Positions 42,783 to 54,479 of a stretch of DNA of 64,000 nucleotides are shown in pieces. This DNA comes from Bedellia somnulentella (taxonomy: Eukaryota; Arthropoda; Insecta; Lepidoptera; Bedelliidae). Location of the stretch: the NCBI GenBank assembly GCA_963576735.1, contig OY755171.1:3286001-3350000 (forward strand), read 5' to 3'. The notes beneath the pieces are model-generated. The model saw only the letters and a program-made list of their open reading frames with translations, ran no database searches and was not told the DNA's origin. Within the stretch, counting starts at the first letter, position 1. Each line of letters starts with the position of its first letter. The translations under genes and the position numbers were made by a program.

Positions 42783-43866
42783 TTTATCTATATTATTATT
42801 AAAATGTGAAAAGTATGGTATAAGAGGACCAGCGCTTAATTTAATAGACACGTATTTAGAAAACCGATATCAATATGTAGTAACGGAAAAATTAAATCAA
42901 GCGTCTGAAATTACGCAATATAAATCAAATTTAGAGCATAATCCAGTGGGAATTCCTCAAGGTAGTGTCTTAGGGCCCCTATTGTTTTTAATATACATTA
43001 ATGACCTCCCAAACGTGACAAGGCATTCATGCACAATATTTGCTGACGATATTTCTATAGTTTTAAGATTAGATCCTGACATTCAATTTGAACATGACAT
43101 CAATGCAACACTTGACTCGATAATACAATGGATGCGATATAATAATTTAACTTGTAATTTAGACAAAACCTGCTTCATACCCTTTTATAATAGAGTTAAT
43201 TATTTACCAAATCTCAAAATTGAATATGAGGGGCAACAAATTCGTGAAACGAATGTAGTGACTTTTTTAGGTATTAATATAGATTCGCAATTAACATGGA
43301 AACCACAAATAGAACATGTTTTTAATAAAATTAACAGATTTGTATATGTATTATATAACTTAGCTGTGTCTGTAAATCGCCAAACAGCATTAGTTGCATA
43401 CCATGGATACGTTGCAGCGGCCCTGAGGTACGGAATAATCGTGTGGGGTAATTCTGTTCACATACCCAAACTATTTGTTTTACAAAAGCGATGCATACGT
43501 GCTATTTGTGGTATAGACCCACAAGAGTCTTGTAGACCTTATTTTAAAGAATTAAAACTAATGACATTAACTTCCATATATATATATGAATCATGTTTAT
43601 ATGTACGACAAAATATTTCAAGTTTTAAAGCCATGTATCAGGAGGGAAGTAGACTACGGCAGAAATATCCGCACAATATTGAAGTGCCATTTTCACATTC
43701 AAGTTTGGGAAATAAATGTTGTCGAGTGATGCTCACTAAAATTTTTAATAACATCCCAGATGACTTGAAGAGCTGTCAATTAAATCGTTTAAAGTATAAA
43801 CTAAAAGAGTGGTTGGTTCAAAGCTGCTTTTATGATATGAAGGATTTTTTTAATAGTGTTGTGTAA
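42783..43866 (+). pseudogene. CR1 ORF2, second RT part
   Basis: After the L-B tail the host frame resumes with LLLKCEKYGIRGPALNLID and carries VGIPQGSVLGPLLF, CTIFADDISIV (FADD, second catalytic pair), TFLGINIDSQLTWKP and LQKRCIRAICGI, ending at 43864-43866. The join with the first part is off by one base, easily explained by a T lost or gained in the homopolymer at the target. Apart from this the CR1 frame is preserved on both sides. Confidence 0.85.
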
Positions 43867-44574
43867 TCATTAATGAACGATATTTTGATATTAATATGAT
43901 ATTAAATTATTAATTATACATTAGGTAATAAATTTTAAATTATATATTTTTTTTAATTATGTTATGAATTTGCATGCCTGCAAAGGTTAGACATGTGAAA
44001 CCAAAATTATTTAATTGTGTTGTGTCATCAAATGTACCGTGTCTAAATAGCAAATAAAATGAATTTGAATTTGAATTTGAATTTGAATTAAACAGCCAAT
44101 GAGATTTTCTGATTGGAAATACATGAGTGTTATATGAAAACTATTAAAAAAATCTAGTTCGATATATTCAAGCATGTTAAAAACATTAACTGTATATAAA
44201 TAGCTTACTCCGAATTGCCGACTTTGTTATAAATCTTACACAAGTTCAGTAGATTTGGTAAACAAGCCACGATTTATAGGCGACATCCATTTATCTAGGC
44301 TATACTGATTAAAATATATTTTTTGTCGTATTCACGTTTTGCTTAATGATCAGTAAGATAATATTTATGCTACACAGAGAGTGGGTTAAAATATTTAACA
44401 GCCCATCGCGTTTTTTCAAAAAAGTATTATTATCTTTTTACCTATGCTCACAGCCATGACAGCCAGAGATAAGCGGCAACCATATACCAGGCACTTTAAG
44501 ATTAAAAAGGAGATCATGAGGGAAAAGTGGGATTTGAATTTCATCACCCAGCATATCCATGTATATATATATAC

Positions 44575-44960
44575 ATACACGCATATACTCACGCCATTAT
44601 TTCCCATTAGGGTAGTTTATATCGATCGGATCGGGAAGTAGTTAACATCCATCAATCTTTTCAAATATGCTCTTTTATTTTTCATACTTTGGACTTCTGC
44701 CTTTTTGAGCACAGTCTCTATTTGGTTCCTACTGACATAACCTTCCAATTCCGGTCTATAGAACTCTTTCACTAATTTACTGTCAGTCATTTATGTGCCC
44801 AAACCATCTTAACATCCCAATTTCTGTCTTTTTATAATATCATCTTTCACACCCCACCTTTCACGAATCACGCTGTTATTTTCTTCTATCACATAACTTA
44901 AGATCGCAAAATTTTCTGAGGGACCTCATCTCATCTACTGTTTTCACTCTATTCTCATGA
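44575..44960 (-). mobile_element. RTE-A 3' fragment, ~390 bp
   Basis: The minus-strand copy covers acgccattatttcccattag, tttttgagcacagtctctat, tgtgcccaaaccatcttaac and ctgagggacctcatctc, in RTE-A order, with many small indels. Tail bases at the left are (TA/CATA)n. Confidence 0.75.
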
Positions 44961-45078
44961 GATTAACTCAAAAAATAACAAAAACTTAACAACCAACTCA
45001 GATAGCTTGAACAAACCCCACGAAAAAAGGTATGATAGTGATAGAGTGTATTTTTAGCCAACACAATACGACCACAAC

Positions 45079-45157
45079 ATACATACATACATATACTCAC
45101 GGCTGTAAATCCCTAGAAGGGGTAGCCAGATCTAAGGAATTAAAAATCCCTCACCAC
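45079..45157 (-). mobile_element. S1 3' end only
   Basis: The copy has the (CATA)n tail, ctcacggctgtaaatcccta and ggggtagccagatctaagga, then stops; it is strongly 5'-truncated. Confidence 0.75.
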
Positions 45158-45509
45158 AACTTTGTAATTAACAAATCAATCCCCAAAATGTTCTAGTTAA
45201 AAACTTAACTAAAGCAGAAAATAAATAGTGAACAACATTTATTTATATCATTTGTGAAACAAAAAGCTATAAAAAGGTTAATTTTATCAGGCGATAATGG
45301 ACTTATTTTTTCGGAGCAAATCGAAGCTGCGGCAGAACGTTGGTGAAATTTGAAGTGTTTTAAATAATTTCCCGGGGGCGTTTGAGCCTATAATTTATCA
45401 ATGTCGAAAAGCACTTGCACCGAGTTGCGAAATACAAGAATTAACCACTTAAATCACTGCCACACATAATAAAAAATATAGCTACGATTTAATGCGACTA
45501 ACGTAAAAT

Positions 45510-45812
45510 CTCATAAATAAAAGATGTTATTAAAGGAAAGAAAAATTTCGACACTGGCGGGGTTCGAACCCGCGACCTTCGGGTGACAAGACAAGTGGCC
45601 GTCCGAATTAGTTAAAATTCGGAGGTAGGAAACGCAAACACTACTTGAACGTGTAAAAAAGAAACAAAGGATAGAGAAATTTCGCGCTGGATGCCAACTG
45701 ACACTGTAGCTCAGTTGGCAAAGCGACGGGGGCGTATACCCGAAGGTCGCGGGTTCGAACCCCGCCAGTGTCGAAATTTTTCTTTCCTTTAATAACATCT
45801 TTTATTTATGAG
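45510..45812. repeat. Perfect 75-bp inverted repeat carrying tRNA-derived sequence
   Basis: Arms 45510-45584 and 45738-45812 are exact reverse complements (ctcataaataaaagatgtta at the outer end, accttcgggt inside). The right arm holds the T arm and acceptor of a tRNA-like sequence; the left arm is its mirror. 153 bp separate them. This may be two SINEs of one family in opposite orientation fused by recombination. Confidence 0.9.
45700..45773 (+). pseudogene. tRNA-like sequence, well folded
   Basis: The acceptor arms GACACTG and CAGTGTC pair perfectly, the T arm GCGGG-TTCGAAC-CCCGC is perfect, and the A box is tagctcagttgg. The D stem has one mismatch (GCTC against AAGC) and the anticodon loop is eight bases without T33, so a functional tRNA is unlikely. 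It is best read as the head of a tRNA-derived SINE whose tail is gaaatttttctttcctttaa. Confidence 0.6.
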
Positions 45813-45905
45813 TAATAATCCCCACATGAGGAATTCATGTCAAAAAAACATTAAATTATGTGATAAGTTAGGCGTTTCCAACATTTGCATTCTATCTGAA
45901 AAGGT

Positions 45906-46143
45906 AGACAAGTGGCCGTCCGAATTAGTTAAAATTCGGAGGTAGGAAACGCAAACACTACTTGAACGTGTAAAAAAGAAACAAAGGATAGAGAAATTTC
46001 GCGCTGGATGCCAACTGACACTGTAGCTCAGTTGGCAGAGCGACGGGGGCGTATACCCGAAGGTCGCGGTTTCCTTTAATAACATCTTTTATTTATGAGT
46101 AATAATCCCCACATGAGGAATTCATGTCAAAAAAAACATTAAA
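45906..46143 (+). repeat. Second, deleted copy of the tRNA-bearing unit
   Basis: 45906-46069 repeats 45589-45752 and 46070-46143 repeats 45783-45856, so 30 bp that include the T arm are lost at ggtcgcgg|tttcc. The D stem here is intact (GCTC/GAGC), unlike the first copy. A third, more degraded relative is at 50662-50755 (cctcatgtggggattattac, then gtgtcgaaatttttctttcc). Confidence 0.85.
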
Positions 46144-46903
46144 ATAACGTAAAATCTGTTTATAGTAAGCATCGAGGGGTGTAATACGATTCTGAAGCAA
46201 GATCTAGATCTATGTATGATAGCAAACCTTTGGGTTAAATAATGTAGTATACGATGAACATAAGAAAATGTAACAATTACTTTCATTATGAAGCAAAAAT
46301 ATTAAACAAAGTATTGGTGTATAACGTTAATCCTTAAGAGGGTTAAGACCCATTCAAAATCAGTGAAATATCTGACGGGATTCCAAGTTTAAAGAGCGTT
46401 AACCTGCGAAGTCGAAATGGATCTTATTAAAACTTTACAACAAAGCGCTATGCTATGTTCGGCTACGAATAGAATGATTCTGAAATAGTTTGGAAAATTC
46501 GTTTAACAGTCGACAGTGAAATTTGTTGTAACTCAATACTAGTTGAAATTGGCGGCAATTTCAACTAATAGTTCAATAAATCATAATGAAAATCAAAACC
46601 TTTTTTTTAAGTTGGCAAATTAGTGAAGTACGAGTACGATTGAAATAAAATATTCCCATTCAGACTTGTGTTTTTATACTGTTTAGTAGTTGAAAAACCT
46701 GGATATTCTTTTACGATGTTTTACGATGGAGTATATTATAGAAGCTTTATGTTTACATCTTAATAAAGATCAAATATGGTATTCAGTTATAAATGGTTTG
46801 TGTACCGAAATCTGTTACAAGTCAAAAATAATTGTAAAAGTAAAAAAAACTTTATTTAGTCCCTCATATGATACAACATCTAAATTGATAATCGTACAAA
46901 TTA

Positions 46904-47355
46904 TATAATAGGCTATTTGACTAAGTTTTGAAAACTATCTTACGGTGTTAATTTGTTTATAAGGAGCCTTAAAAAATCTTTTTCTGTCTTCATTTTAGCT
47001 ATTTTATAAAAAAATCAAAAAAGAAAATGCAATATTGAAATGTGCCGCGAAAACGCGACTTTCAGTAATATGGCGGCTGTAGCACAAATGACGTCAATTC
47101 CGCATTAAACACCAATGAGCGAAGCGATACACAGTCAGTTTATGCGCCATCTACGTCATTATAGAAATAGCCAATCGGGGTCGTTTTTAGTCACGTGACA
47201 GTTGCATCAAAAATACTTATTTTAGAAGACGGATTTTAGTGAAATAATGCAATATTTTTAGCTCGCATTATTACATATTGCTCCAAAAAAGAAATATTAA
47301 GACTAATGAAATAAAGGAAATGAATATTTTTATTACAATCAAATAGCCTATTATA
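46904..47355. mobile_element. ~450-bp MITE nested in the left arm
   Basis: TIRs of 17 bases, TATAATAGGCTATTTGA at 46904-46920 and the complement at 47339-47355, bound a segment present in the left arm of the surrounding transposon but absent from the right arm. TA or TATAA target duplication cannot be separated from the TIR. The inside has no coding potential. Confidence 0.8.
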
Positions 47356-47587
47356 ATTGCTGGTTACCCAACCAATAGTATTGCTTTTTTATATGCATAC
47401 TTATTTAATTATTGTACACAACAAGGCTGAAAATGAAAATTATTTCGGAGTTATAACCATACATTACTACCATAGAACGTGGTGGTGACGCAAAATATTT
47501 GATGACAAATTGGCATCTATTTCGGAAATGCTTACCAGTCTGTAGTGACAGGTTTTGTCATTCAAAGCTCCAGCAATTAAATTCAAA

Positions 47588-47664
47588 ATGACAGTTTGTT
47601 ATGTGTATAAATGCAAGAACAGCAGTAAAAAGAAAGGAAAAGGCTCAATGATACCTTTTAACAG
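47588..47664 (+). CDS. Candidate first exon with THAP-like zinc finger start
   Basis: ATG at 47588 opens MTVCYVYKCKNSSKKKGKGS then MIPFN and a splice donor (aacag|gttata, 47665). C-x4-C close to the N-terminus followed by a basic stretch and an aliphatic-P-F segment is the beginning of THAP domains, as found at the start of P and Kolobok transposases. The second half of the domain (C-x2-H, AVPTIF) would be in a later exon that I did not find; it is probably deleted. Confidence 0.45.
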
Positions 47665-49149
47665 GTTATACATAAAACACGTATAAAATTTAAAACATTT
47701 TTTTTTTATTTGTAAACCCGCCAAGAAATTGGGACAAAACTAGTGACCTTATTTTTATATCTTTAATAAAATGACTTTTAATGATTGAGTCCGAGATCAA
47801 TATGTTACAAGTCCCCCGGAAAATTAATTCAATTGATTCACACCTCGTTTGTTTTTTTATTGAAATATTATAGTTAAAACGGTGAATTATGCTCACACAC
47901 TTACACACATGAATAACATAGACTTCTAAATATGGGACATTTAGTCATTAGAATTAAATTTTCATAAATTTAAAATATAAATAGTTTCCCATATCATGAA
48001 ACGCGACCATTTCATGAAGTACTTGAGCATTTCATGACGGCAAATTTACGATGTGGCCGCGACATACATTAAGTGGCTTGCAGATAGAGATAGATAGATG
48101 AGTTTTATGTTGCCAGAACAGTAATTATATTTATGTAGGGATATTATTGTGATATTTTGAAGTAGGCGTGTAATAATCACTTGCTCCGTAACCTTGCCAA
48201 CTCCTGAGGTCACACGTTCCAAGTAAACAGTGCAGCAGCATAATACTACTCGGCCAATAAAGTGGAGAAAGATTGCTTACATGTACCGAGTAATTTTCCA
48301 TGAGCTTTGTCTATTCAATTGACTCTGTATTTTTGACCAAGCCTTGTTGTGTACAATATTTTAGGTGGGTAACCAGCATTAATTTTTGAAGTGTGGCACA
48401 TTTCGGTACACAAACCAATTATAACTGAAAACCATATTTGATCTTTATTAAGATGTAGCTATACATAACGCTTCTATAATATATTCTATCGTAAAAGAAT
48501 ATCCAGGTTTTTCAACTACTATACAATTTAAAAACACAACATTTTAATTCGAACAAATCTTAATGGGAATATTTTATTTCGATAGTACTTTACTATTTTT
48601 TCCAACTCAAAAGAAAAGGTCTTCATTTTAAACTTGTATTGAGTTACAACAAATTACACTGTCGACTGTAAACGAATTTTCCAAACTATTTCAGAATCAT
48701 TCCATTCGTAGCTGCACATAGCATAGCGCTTTGTTGTAAAGTTTTAATAAGATCCACTTCGACTTTGCAGTTTAACGCTCTTTAAACTTGGAATCCCGTC
48801 AGATATTTCACTGATTTTGAATAGGTCAGAACCTTCTTAAGTATTAAGTTTATACACCAATACTTTGTTGATTATTTTTGCCTCATAAGAGTCATAAGGA
48901 AAGTAATTGCGATAATTCCTTATTATCATCGTAACAAAACATGGCGCTTAACTTAAATAAATATATTTTATTGATAACAAAAATTTAAAAACTTCATATC
49001 CTATATTTTATTATAATATTTTCAAATAATCTTCTTATATCATTATTTAACTGATAAAACTTGGCTATCGAAAATCTACCTAATTAATAATCAATTGAAT
49101 TCCTTGGAAAATAAACTTATAAACAGAGCATTGAATAAATGTTCATTTA

Positions 49150-49290
49150 TCTCCATCAGATCATCTTCATCAGACGTCCACTGGTCCACCACATATAGGC
49201 CTCCCCCAAAAATCGACCGGTCCTGTGCTGTCCTCATCCATCGGCTTCCCACGACCTTTACCATATCGTCGGTCCAATATTCATTGAATG
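49150..49290 (-). pseudogene. RTE-type LINE 3' fragment (family 2)
   Basis: The minus strand reads WTDDMVKVVGSRWMRTAQDR and then WTSDEDD, the same C-terminal region as at 4488-4850. It ends with GATGAT-like repeats. The plus-strand frame over it (49095-49295) is a shadow. Confidence 0.7.
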
Positions 49291-49294
49291 ATTA

Positions 49295-50660
49295 AAATTA
49301 TTTATATAATTGTATCACAAGAATAATTATATATCCCTTCCGGTGGCGGGCGCTAGGTCGTAATGCCGCGGAGCGGCAGCGACTAAGTGGCGTAAGTGGG
49401 AGGTCCGTCCGTCCGAGGAGGAGCGTCGGAATAACTCAAATTACTGTTTACTTTTGTATGGCAGCTTTATAAGTGTCTAGTATCAATGGAATCACCGATA
49501 AATAATCTATTGAAATATATAACTAATATAGTACTATATTACACCCATAGTTTCATAAACATAAGTTAAAGATAAGATAAACACAAATTAATGATAAGAT
49601 AAACAAATAAGTTAAAGGTTCATATTTACAAAAATATATGCAAAAACTATTGCAGAAAGCCATTATATAATAGAACACTTACTTAGCTACCGTTTTCACA
49701 CTTATCTCATTCATAAAGGCCACAAAAAACCAAAGATAAGTGCAAAAAACCGCACTAAGAAACTTTTATTGCCGCGAAAAAAACGATCAACAAACTTTGA
49801 ATGCTTGGCAATAAAAAAAAAGTAAGTAAAGCATAGAACAAAAGTAACTCATTCATTTCCTTGTTTAACACAGAATGTATTAAATAGGCTGAGTTGTATC
49901 TCAGAGTAGCCAAACTATTAAAAAATTAAGTAACAAGTACACCGCCCGACATCGCAACGGATAAGCATAATTCAGCAGTTTTATTCTGAATATGGAGCTT
50001 TAATACTAACTAGTATAACATATATAATATAATATATATATCTAATTGAGGAAATTTTCGTGCATACAATGACATCTCTTATTCATTGTCGAAGAACTTC
50101 TTTTTATCAGTTTCGTTAAGGGATCAATAATTATATACATAATATGTCCATTAAAACAAAGGGAAGCATTTGAAATTGATAGAGGTATAAAAAACAGATC
50201 CCAAAACGAATAAACTAAAAATATAATAAGTGAATAAATTAAAGAGTGACGCCTCGTGTTCACATTCAAAGTTTCATATTCAGATAACGTTCCCTTTGAA
50301 TCAACTACTGCTGTAGATTGAATCGAATAGTTAGAGGTCGGGCGGGCGACACAATGTCTGCATCCGTATTTTTTCCTTTATCGTGTGGTGTAAAAAATAC
50401 CTACTAACCCAGGACATTCATTCGAACCTTTTCCCTATCAAAATGAATTGTGCGGACGTGAGTAAAGTTAAGAAAATTAGGATCATTATATGTACGTATG
50501 GTGGTGCGTTATCATTGGCATGCTTGATTATACGGTTACAGAGAAAATATCACTTTATATTTTTGCCTTTGCACCAAACAAAGAACTAAGGCTGAGTAGA
50601 ACCAAATTAGATATTTTCGGAAGTTTACAACTATTATTATCTAATTTAAATCTTTTTGTT
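49295..50660. other. Unassigned DNA with a GC-rich patch
   Basis: A GC-rich block at 49340-49440 (ggtggcgggcgctaggtcgt) stands alone. At 50443 an ATG with five codons runs into gtgagt, too little to call an exon. No other feature is supported. Confidence 0.35.
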
Positions 50661-50661
50661 C

Positions 50662-50755
50662 ATGAAAACCTCATGTGGGGATTATTACTAATAAATAAAG
50701 AATAAATAAAGCCGCCTCCCCGCCTGTGTCGAAATTTTTCTTTCCTTTATTTATT
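50662..50755. repeat. Degraded relative of the 45.5-kb tRNA-bearing unit
   Basis: The block joins cctcatgtggggattattac (complement of the unit's 3' flank) to gtgtcgaaatttttctttcc (the unit's tRNA 3' end and tail), so it carries both orientations in 90 bp. This suggests the fold-back arrangement is a property of the family. Confidence 0.6.
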
Positions 50756-50759
50756 ATTA

Positions 50760-52555
50760 TCTAACTATTAACTATTATAATGGAGCTTTTCTGGTATTTG
50801 GTAAACAATAAGGTAAGGATCTCATTCGAATTTACATAATGAGAAGTTATAATGAAACGGGAAGCTGTATTCTATTAAAATAAAATTTAAATATTATCCG
50901 ATTTACTCTTTCATGCTTAATTGAATCGAAAACCTTAAAGTGACTAAAATATCAAGACATTAAAAAAAAACAAATCTAATACAAGGGTTCATCGTATAAA
51001 AGATTAGAACACAGTTTTTATAATTTTGTAGGGTAGATTCCAAAAACAGTCGCAGCAATAGCAGTAACTGCTAGGTCAACGGTAATGGAGGACATTTCCC
51101 AAAACGAGTAATTCCGAGTCGAAAATCGTTTTATCACAACTCCGTGCCGGCAAATGATACCTGTCTACTTAAATATCTTTTATTTTGACTATTAGTGAAA
51201 TTCTTTAAAAACTGAAATCTGTAAGCCGTCGAATGACATGTTATATTATTTATTTATTTACTTATTAGCATTTCTTCGTGCCGTATTGTCTTTCGTGGTC
51301 GTATCATCATATTTTTTTACATAATAGGGATGCGAAAGTATATATGTGTATGCAATAGACAAATTAACGGCGTGTACATTTTTGCATGTAATATTTATTC
51401 TGTATTATTGGCCCTCATACAAACCTACAGGAGGAAGTGGGTTATTGACTTTTCAAAGCCAGATTGAAATATTTTTTACAAAAACGGCAGTCTCAAACGA
51501 ATACTGTCAGAATTGTGTGAAAGCGTAATTAAATTAATGCAGCTCTGCAATGCACGAGTGCCCGAAATAAACCTCAGGCATAATGTTTTCTATACCAGAA
51601 AAAGAATCAATAACTTCGGTGTTGTATATCAAACACATCAGCCGGTAAAACAAACTAGCAGTCTCGGAGGTGCAGTCCACAACAACGCGGCTCGCAGGTG
51701 GTGGCTGGTTCACTTCAGCAGTGTAACAGTTATATATATAAAAATATGGAGCTATGAATTCAAGGGTAGCCGTAGCGATACCGTAAGCAGAGCGATTTGA
51801 AAAAAGGTGTTTTTATCGTACTTTGATCTGAATCAGCCACGTTAATATTACGTAACCGAATTAGAACTATACAATAGAATTAAATAATTATACATATCAA
51901 CATAATTAGTTCATATATGCTACCTAATCAAATGTAAGAGTAACTATTTGTTCATAATATTTTTAGAAAGCCAAGTGCTTTACCGCTACACCCGACGGCA
52001 GATATGCAATAAAAATAGTTTTTAGTAACGTAGTAACATTTGCGACACGTAAAATAAATAAAATAAGTTTTAGTAAGCTTGCTTCTGTGTTTTTTATATG
52101 AATACGATCAACCCGCTCGTTCCGTGGCTTGGCTCAGATGTAAACAGTCTGTGTTTAGTCCGATTTACGACTGCCACCAAAATATGTACTGCTCGGGTGT
52201 TCCATACTGGACGAGATTTACTACATTCCGAATATAGATTTTGCGTCCACAGTTCCAATCAACTATCTGATTGTTCATGTAACTTTTATGGTTTCATGTT
52301 GAATTCTCTGTTTTATAGAAGCAACAATTTTAATTTCATTTTCAATGTGTTTACGTAAAACTACTATCACGATTTTTAAAAAACATTAGCTTATATAATC
52401 TTTCATATCAAATAATAAATAAAATGTTTATGAATATTAACGTATAGTTACCATAAAACGTCTTAACTTTTTCTGGGTATAGCTCTCACGCCTTGGTCTA
52501 CAAATTTGTAGTTACGCATCAGAAATCATATTTATTTTATTGATTGTGGTTTGAG
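50760..52555. other. Unassigned A/T-rich DNA
   Basis: Several open frames of 60-95 codons exist (for example 51513-51800 and 52098-52358), but none shows domain features, splice context or repeat homology. Confidence 0.35.
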
Positions 52556-52557
52556 AC

Positions 52558-52670
52558 TTACATATACTCACGCTCTTAGTTACCATTGGGCAGGCAGCAA
52601 CTATCGATCGTCACTTTGTACGATCCTGCTAAATCTCTTGATCAAAAATTTTTCATACATACTTTTTTAT
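52558..52670 (-). mobile_element. RTE-A 3' fragment
   Basis: The text catatactcacgctcttagt, gcaactatcgatcgtcactt and tttttcatacatac follows the RTE-A end. Confidence 0.65.
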
Positions 52671-52814
52671 TATCTACATATATTAAAACTAACAATTTAA
52701 TAGCAATGAGACGAAAATATCAAATAAAATCTTTTTATTAAAAAAATATAATTAAAATAACATAAACTAAAATAAATATAAATATTTTGAAACCTTAATT
52801 AATAAACCTTAATT

Positions 52815-52972
52815 AATATTGGAAGTTGATTGGAGAAAAGATGGTAATAATAAATGTTTTTGGTGACGGGTCTCCAATCACATCCCACAAAAACTACTTA
52901 TTAGTCGCCTCTAAAGATCACCCACGGGTAGAAATGGGGTAGTAATATTCTAAGCAAACACTAAACGGCTAC
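52815..52972 (-). mobile_element. S1, tail-less copy
   Basis: The copy starts inside S1 (ttggaagttgattggagaaa) and continues to the 5' end (ctaagcaaacactaaacggc). The tail portion is missing or unrecognisable. It abuts another S1 at 52985. Confidence 0.65.
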
Positions 52973-52984
52973 ATAAACATGAAT

Positions 52985-53194
52985 TCATATACTCACGGCC
53001 ATAAATCCCGAAAATGGGTAGACAGAGCTTTAGAGCTAGAAACTCCTCAGCCATATTTGGTAGTTGATAGGGGAGAAAATCGCATCCGCATCGACGTAAA
53101 ACCACTTTAAAAAGCCCCGTACCCTTAGTCGCCTCTTGAGACACCCGTGGGTAGAAAAGTGTAGTGACATTCTAAGCCGGCACTACACGGCATA
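52985..53194 (-). mobile_element. S1, near full length
   Basis: The copy runs from catatactcacggccataaa through aaagccccgtacccttagtc to gccggcactacacggc. A small internal deletion removes the gatgggtctcc block. Confidence 0.75.
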
Positions 53195-53199
53195 AGATT

Positions 53200-54255
53200 A
53201 AACAGATGGAAAAGTAATTTGTAGTTCACGAACTGTTTAATAAATCAACTATTATTATATATCTATAAAATGAGGGTTATTTTAATTCAAATAAGGGTAG
53301 CAAGGGCTTTAAAATTAACCAGTCAATTAGTTTCGGGAGATGAAGGTGAAAATATAGAAAAAGTTGTCCTAGATCAAGGATTTCCAACCTCTTCACCCAA
53401 ACAATCATATAAATATTAGGTGAATACGATTCTTGTACCTTTGTAATTAGTAATTATTCTTCCAAAACGAGATGCTAGAGCTTTGAAATAAACTATCTCT
53501 CTAACAATTTTTGGAGAAAAAAGCAGAAAATTGGGAAAAAATATCGTCAGTTTCAGAAACAAACAGAATATTAGTTCTCGCATACGAAATCCACCAAAAT
53601 AAGCTTTCAATGAGTCGTAACGGTATTCTCATGCCTATATAATTAGCCTACCTGTTATTTTCCAGTCTTTTAAGTTAATCTTTCTGTGGCTAGTCAATAT
53701 TATTACTTAACTTAAATGCGTTTGAACTTTATAAATAAGATCTTACAACAAAGCTCAACCAGAGATTATGAATCCAATTTCAATAAAAACTATTTATATA
53801 TTTTACTTAAAACTAAAACCGTCAGCAGATTACGTATTCAAATTAAATAACGCCTGTTCAATCCCCGTACTTACACTAATTGAATTGACTTATGATGAAT
53901 TGAAATTCATTATAACCCCAGAACTATATGGGGTATAATAATGAGCGAATTCATTAGAATCGCGGCGATGATTCCCCGATGGCTCGGCTGGGCCGCGGCC
54001 AAACGAAATTCGCTCGCCAAATTAAATATCCAAATAAAGGGTATTCCTCGGCTTTTTTCAGCTGCCAACACGAACCTGAAAACCGTGAAATTATGTCCCA
54101 GTCACGAACAGGTGTCTTACTTTCATTTAATACCGGTTCGACATGACCGATAGTTGTCAATAATTTCACGTTGTCACGTTAATTGAAAATCACAGTATTT
54201 ATATGAAATCTATTCTTCGAAAGTATTCTTTGAAATATTCTTGTACGTCAGTATC
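53200..54255. other. Unassigned DNA
   Basis: The 53940-54170 stretch is more balanced in composition and open on both strands, with the inverted words gcgaatt and aattcgc. No family is recognised and neither frame is called. Confidence 0.35.
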
Positions 54256-54257
54256 AT

Positions 54258-54476
54258 ACACACATACATTGACTCTCGTTGTAAATTCCGATTGCGGTAG
54301 GCGGAGACTATCGATCGCCAAATCGTACGATCCTGGCAAGCCTCTCTAGCTTCGTTTACATACATCAATCTTTTCATACCTGTTCTTTTATTTTCATACT
54401 TCAGACGCCTGCCATTTTGAGCACACTCTTAATTTGGTCCAAGTGTGTCCTCCGTGGTTGTCCTCTACTAAAATCA
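54258..54476 (-). mobile_element. RTE-A 3' fragment
   Basis: The words gattgcggtaggcggagact, cgtacgatcctggcaagcct, tttttgagcaca-type text and gtgtcctccgtggttgtcct follow RTE-A order on the minus strand. Confidence 0.8.
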
Positions 54477-54479
54477 AAT

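Larger units (their letters stand above)
36760..44090 (+). mobile_element. CR1-type LINE, long copy with nested LINE
   Basis: The element has a 5' region of about 1 kb (start not exactly placed), ORF1 (37741-39315), ORF2 in two parts (39345-41104 and about 42788-43866), a 3' UTR with aaataaaatg, and a (GAATTT)n tail at 44061-44089, the short-repeat tail style of CR1-like elements. Its ORF2 is interrupted by L-B at 41118-42769. I could not find its own target duplication. Confidence 0.85.
46239..48947 (+). mobile_element. Long-inverted-repeat DNA transposon with THAP-like exon
   Basis: The left arm (46239 to about 46830, then 47355-47440) and the right arm (about 48335-48947) are inverted copies. 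Paired words include acaaagtattggtgtataa, aaagcgctatgctatg, tgggaatattttatttc and attgtacacaacaaggct. TTAA lies just outside both arms (46235-46238, 48948-48951). The unpaired centre has a THAP-like first exon. TTAA plus THAP points to a Kolobok-like element; P-type elements also carry THAP. The transposase body is absent, so the copy is non-autonomous. Confidence 0.7.

Noticed and set aside
45511..46085. Minus-strand frames reading GFEPATFGYTPPSLCQLSYS-like text
   Set aside because: This is a conceptual translation of tRNA-derived repeat sequence, a known source of false proteins.
50443..50589. Short ATG exon ending at gtgagt
   Set aside because: Five codons before a donor-like word is too little evidence, and no partner exon was found.
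53941..54169. Overlapping 70-codon frames on both strands
   Set aside because: No domain, splice context or homology; kept only as unassigned DNA.
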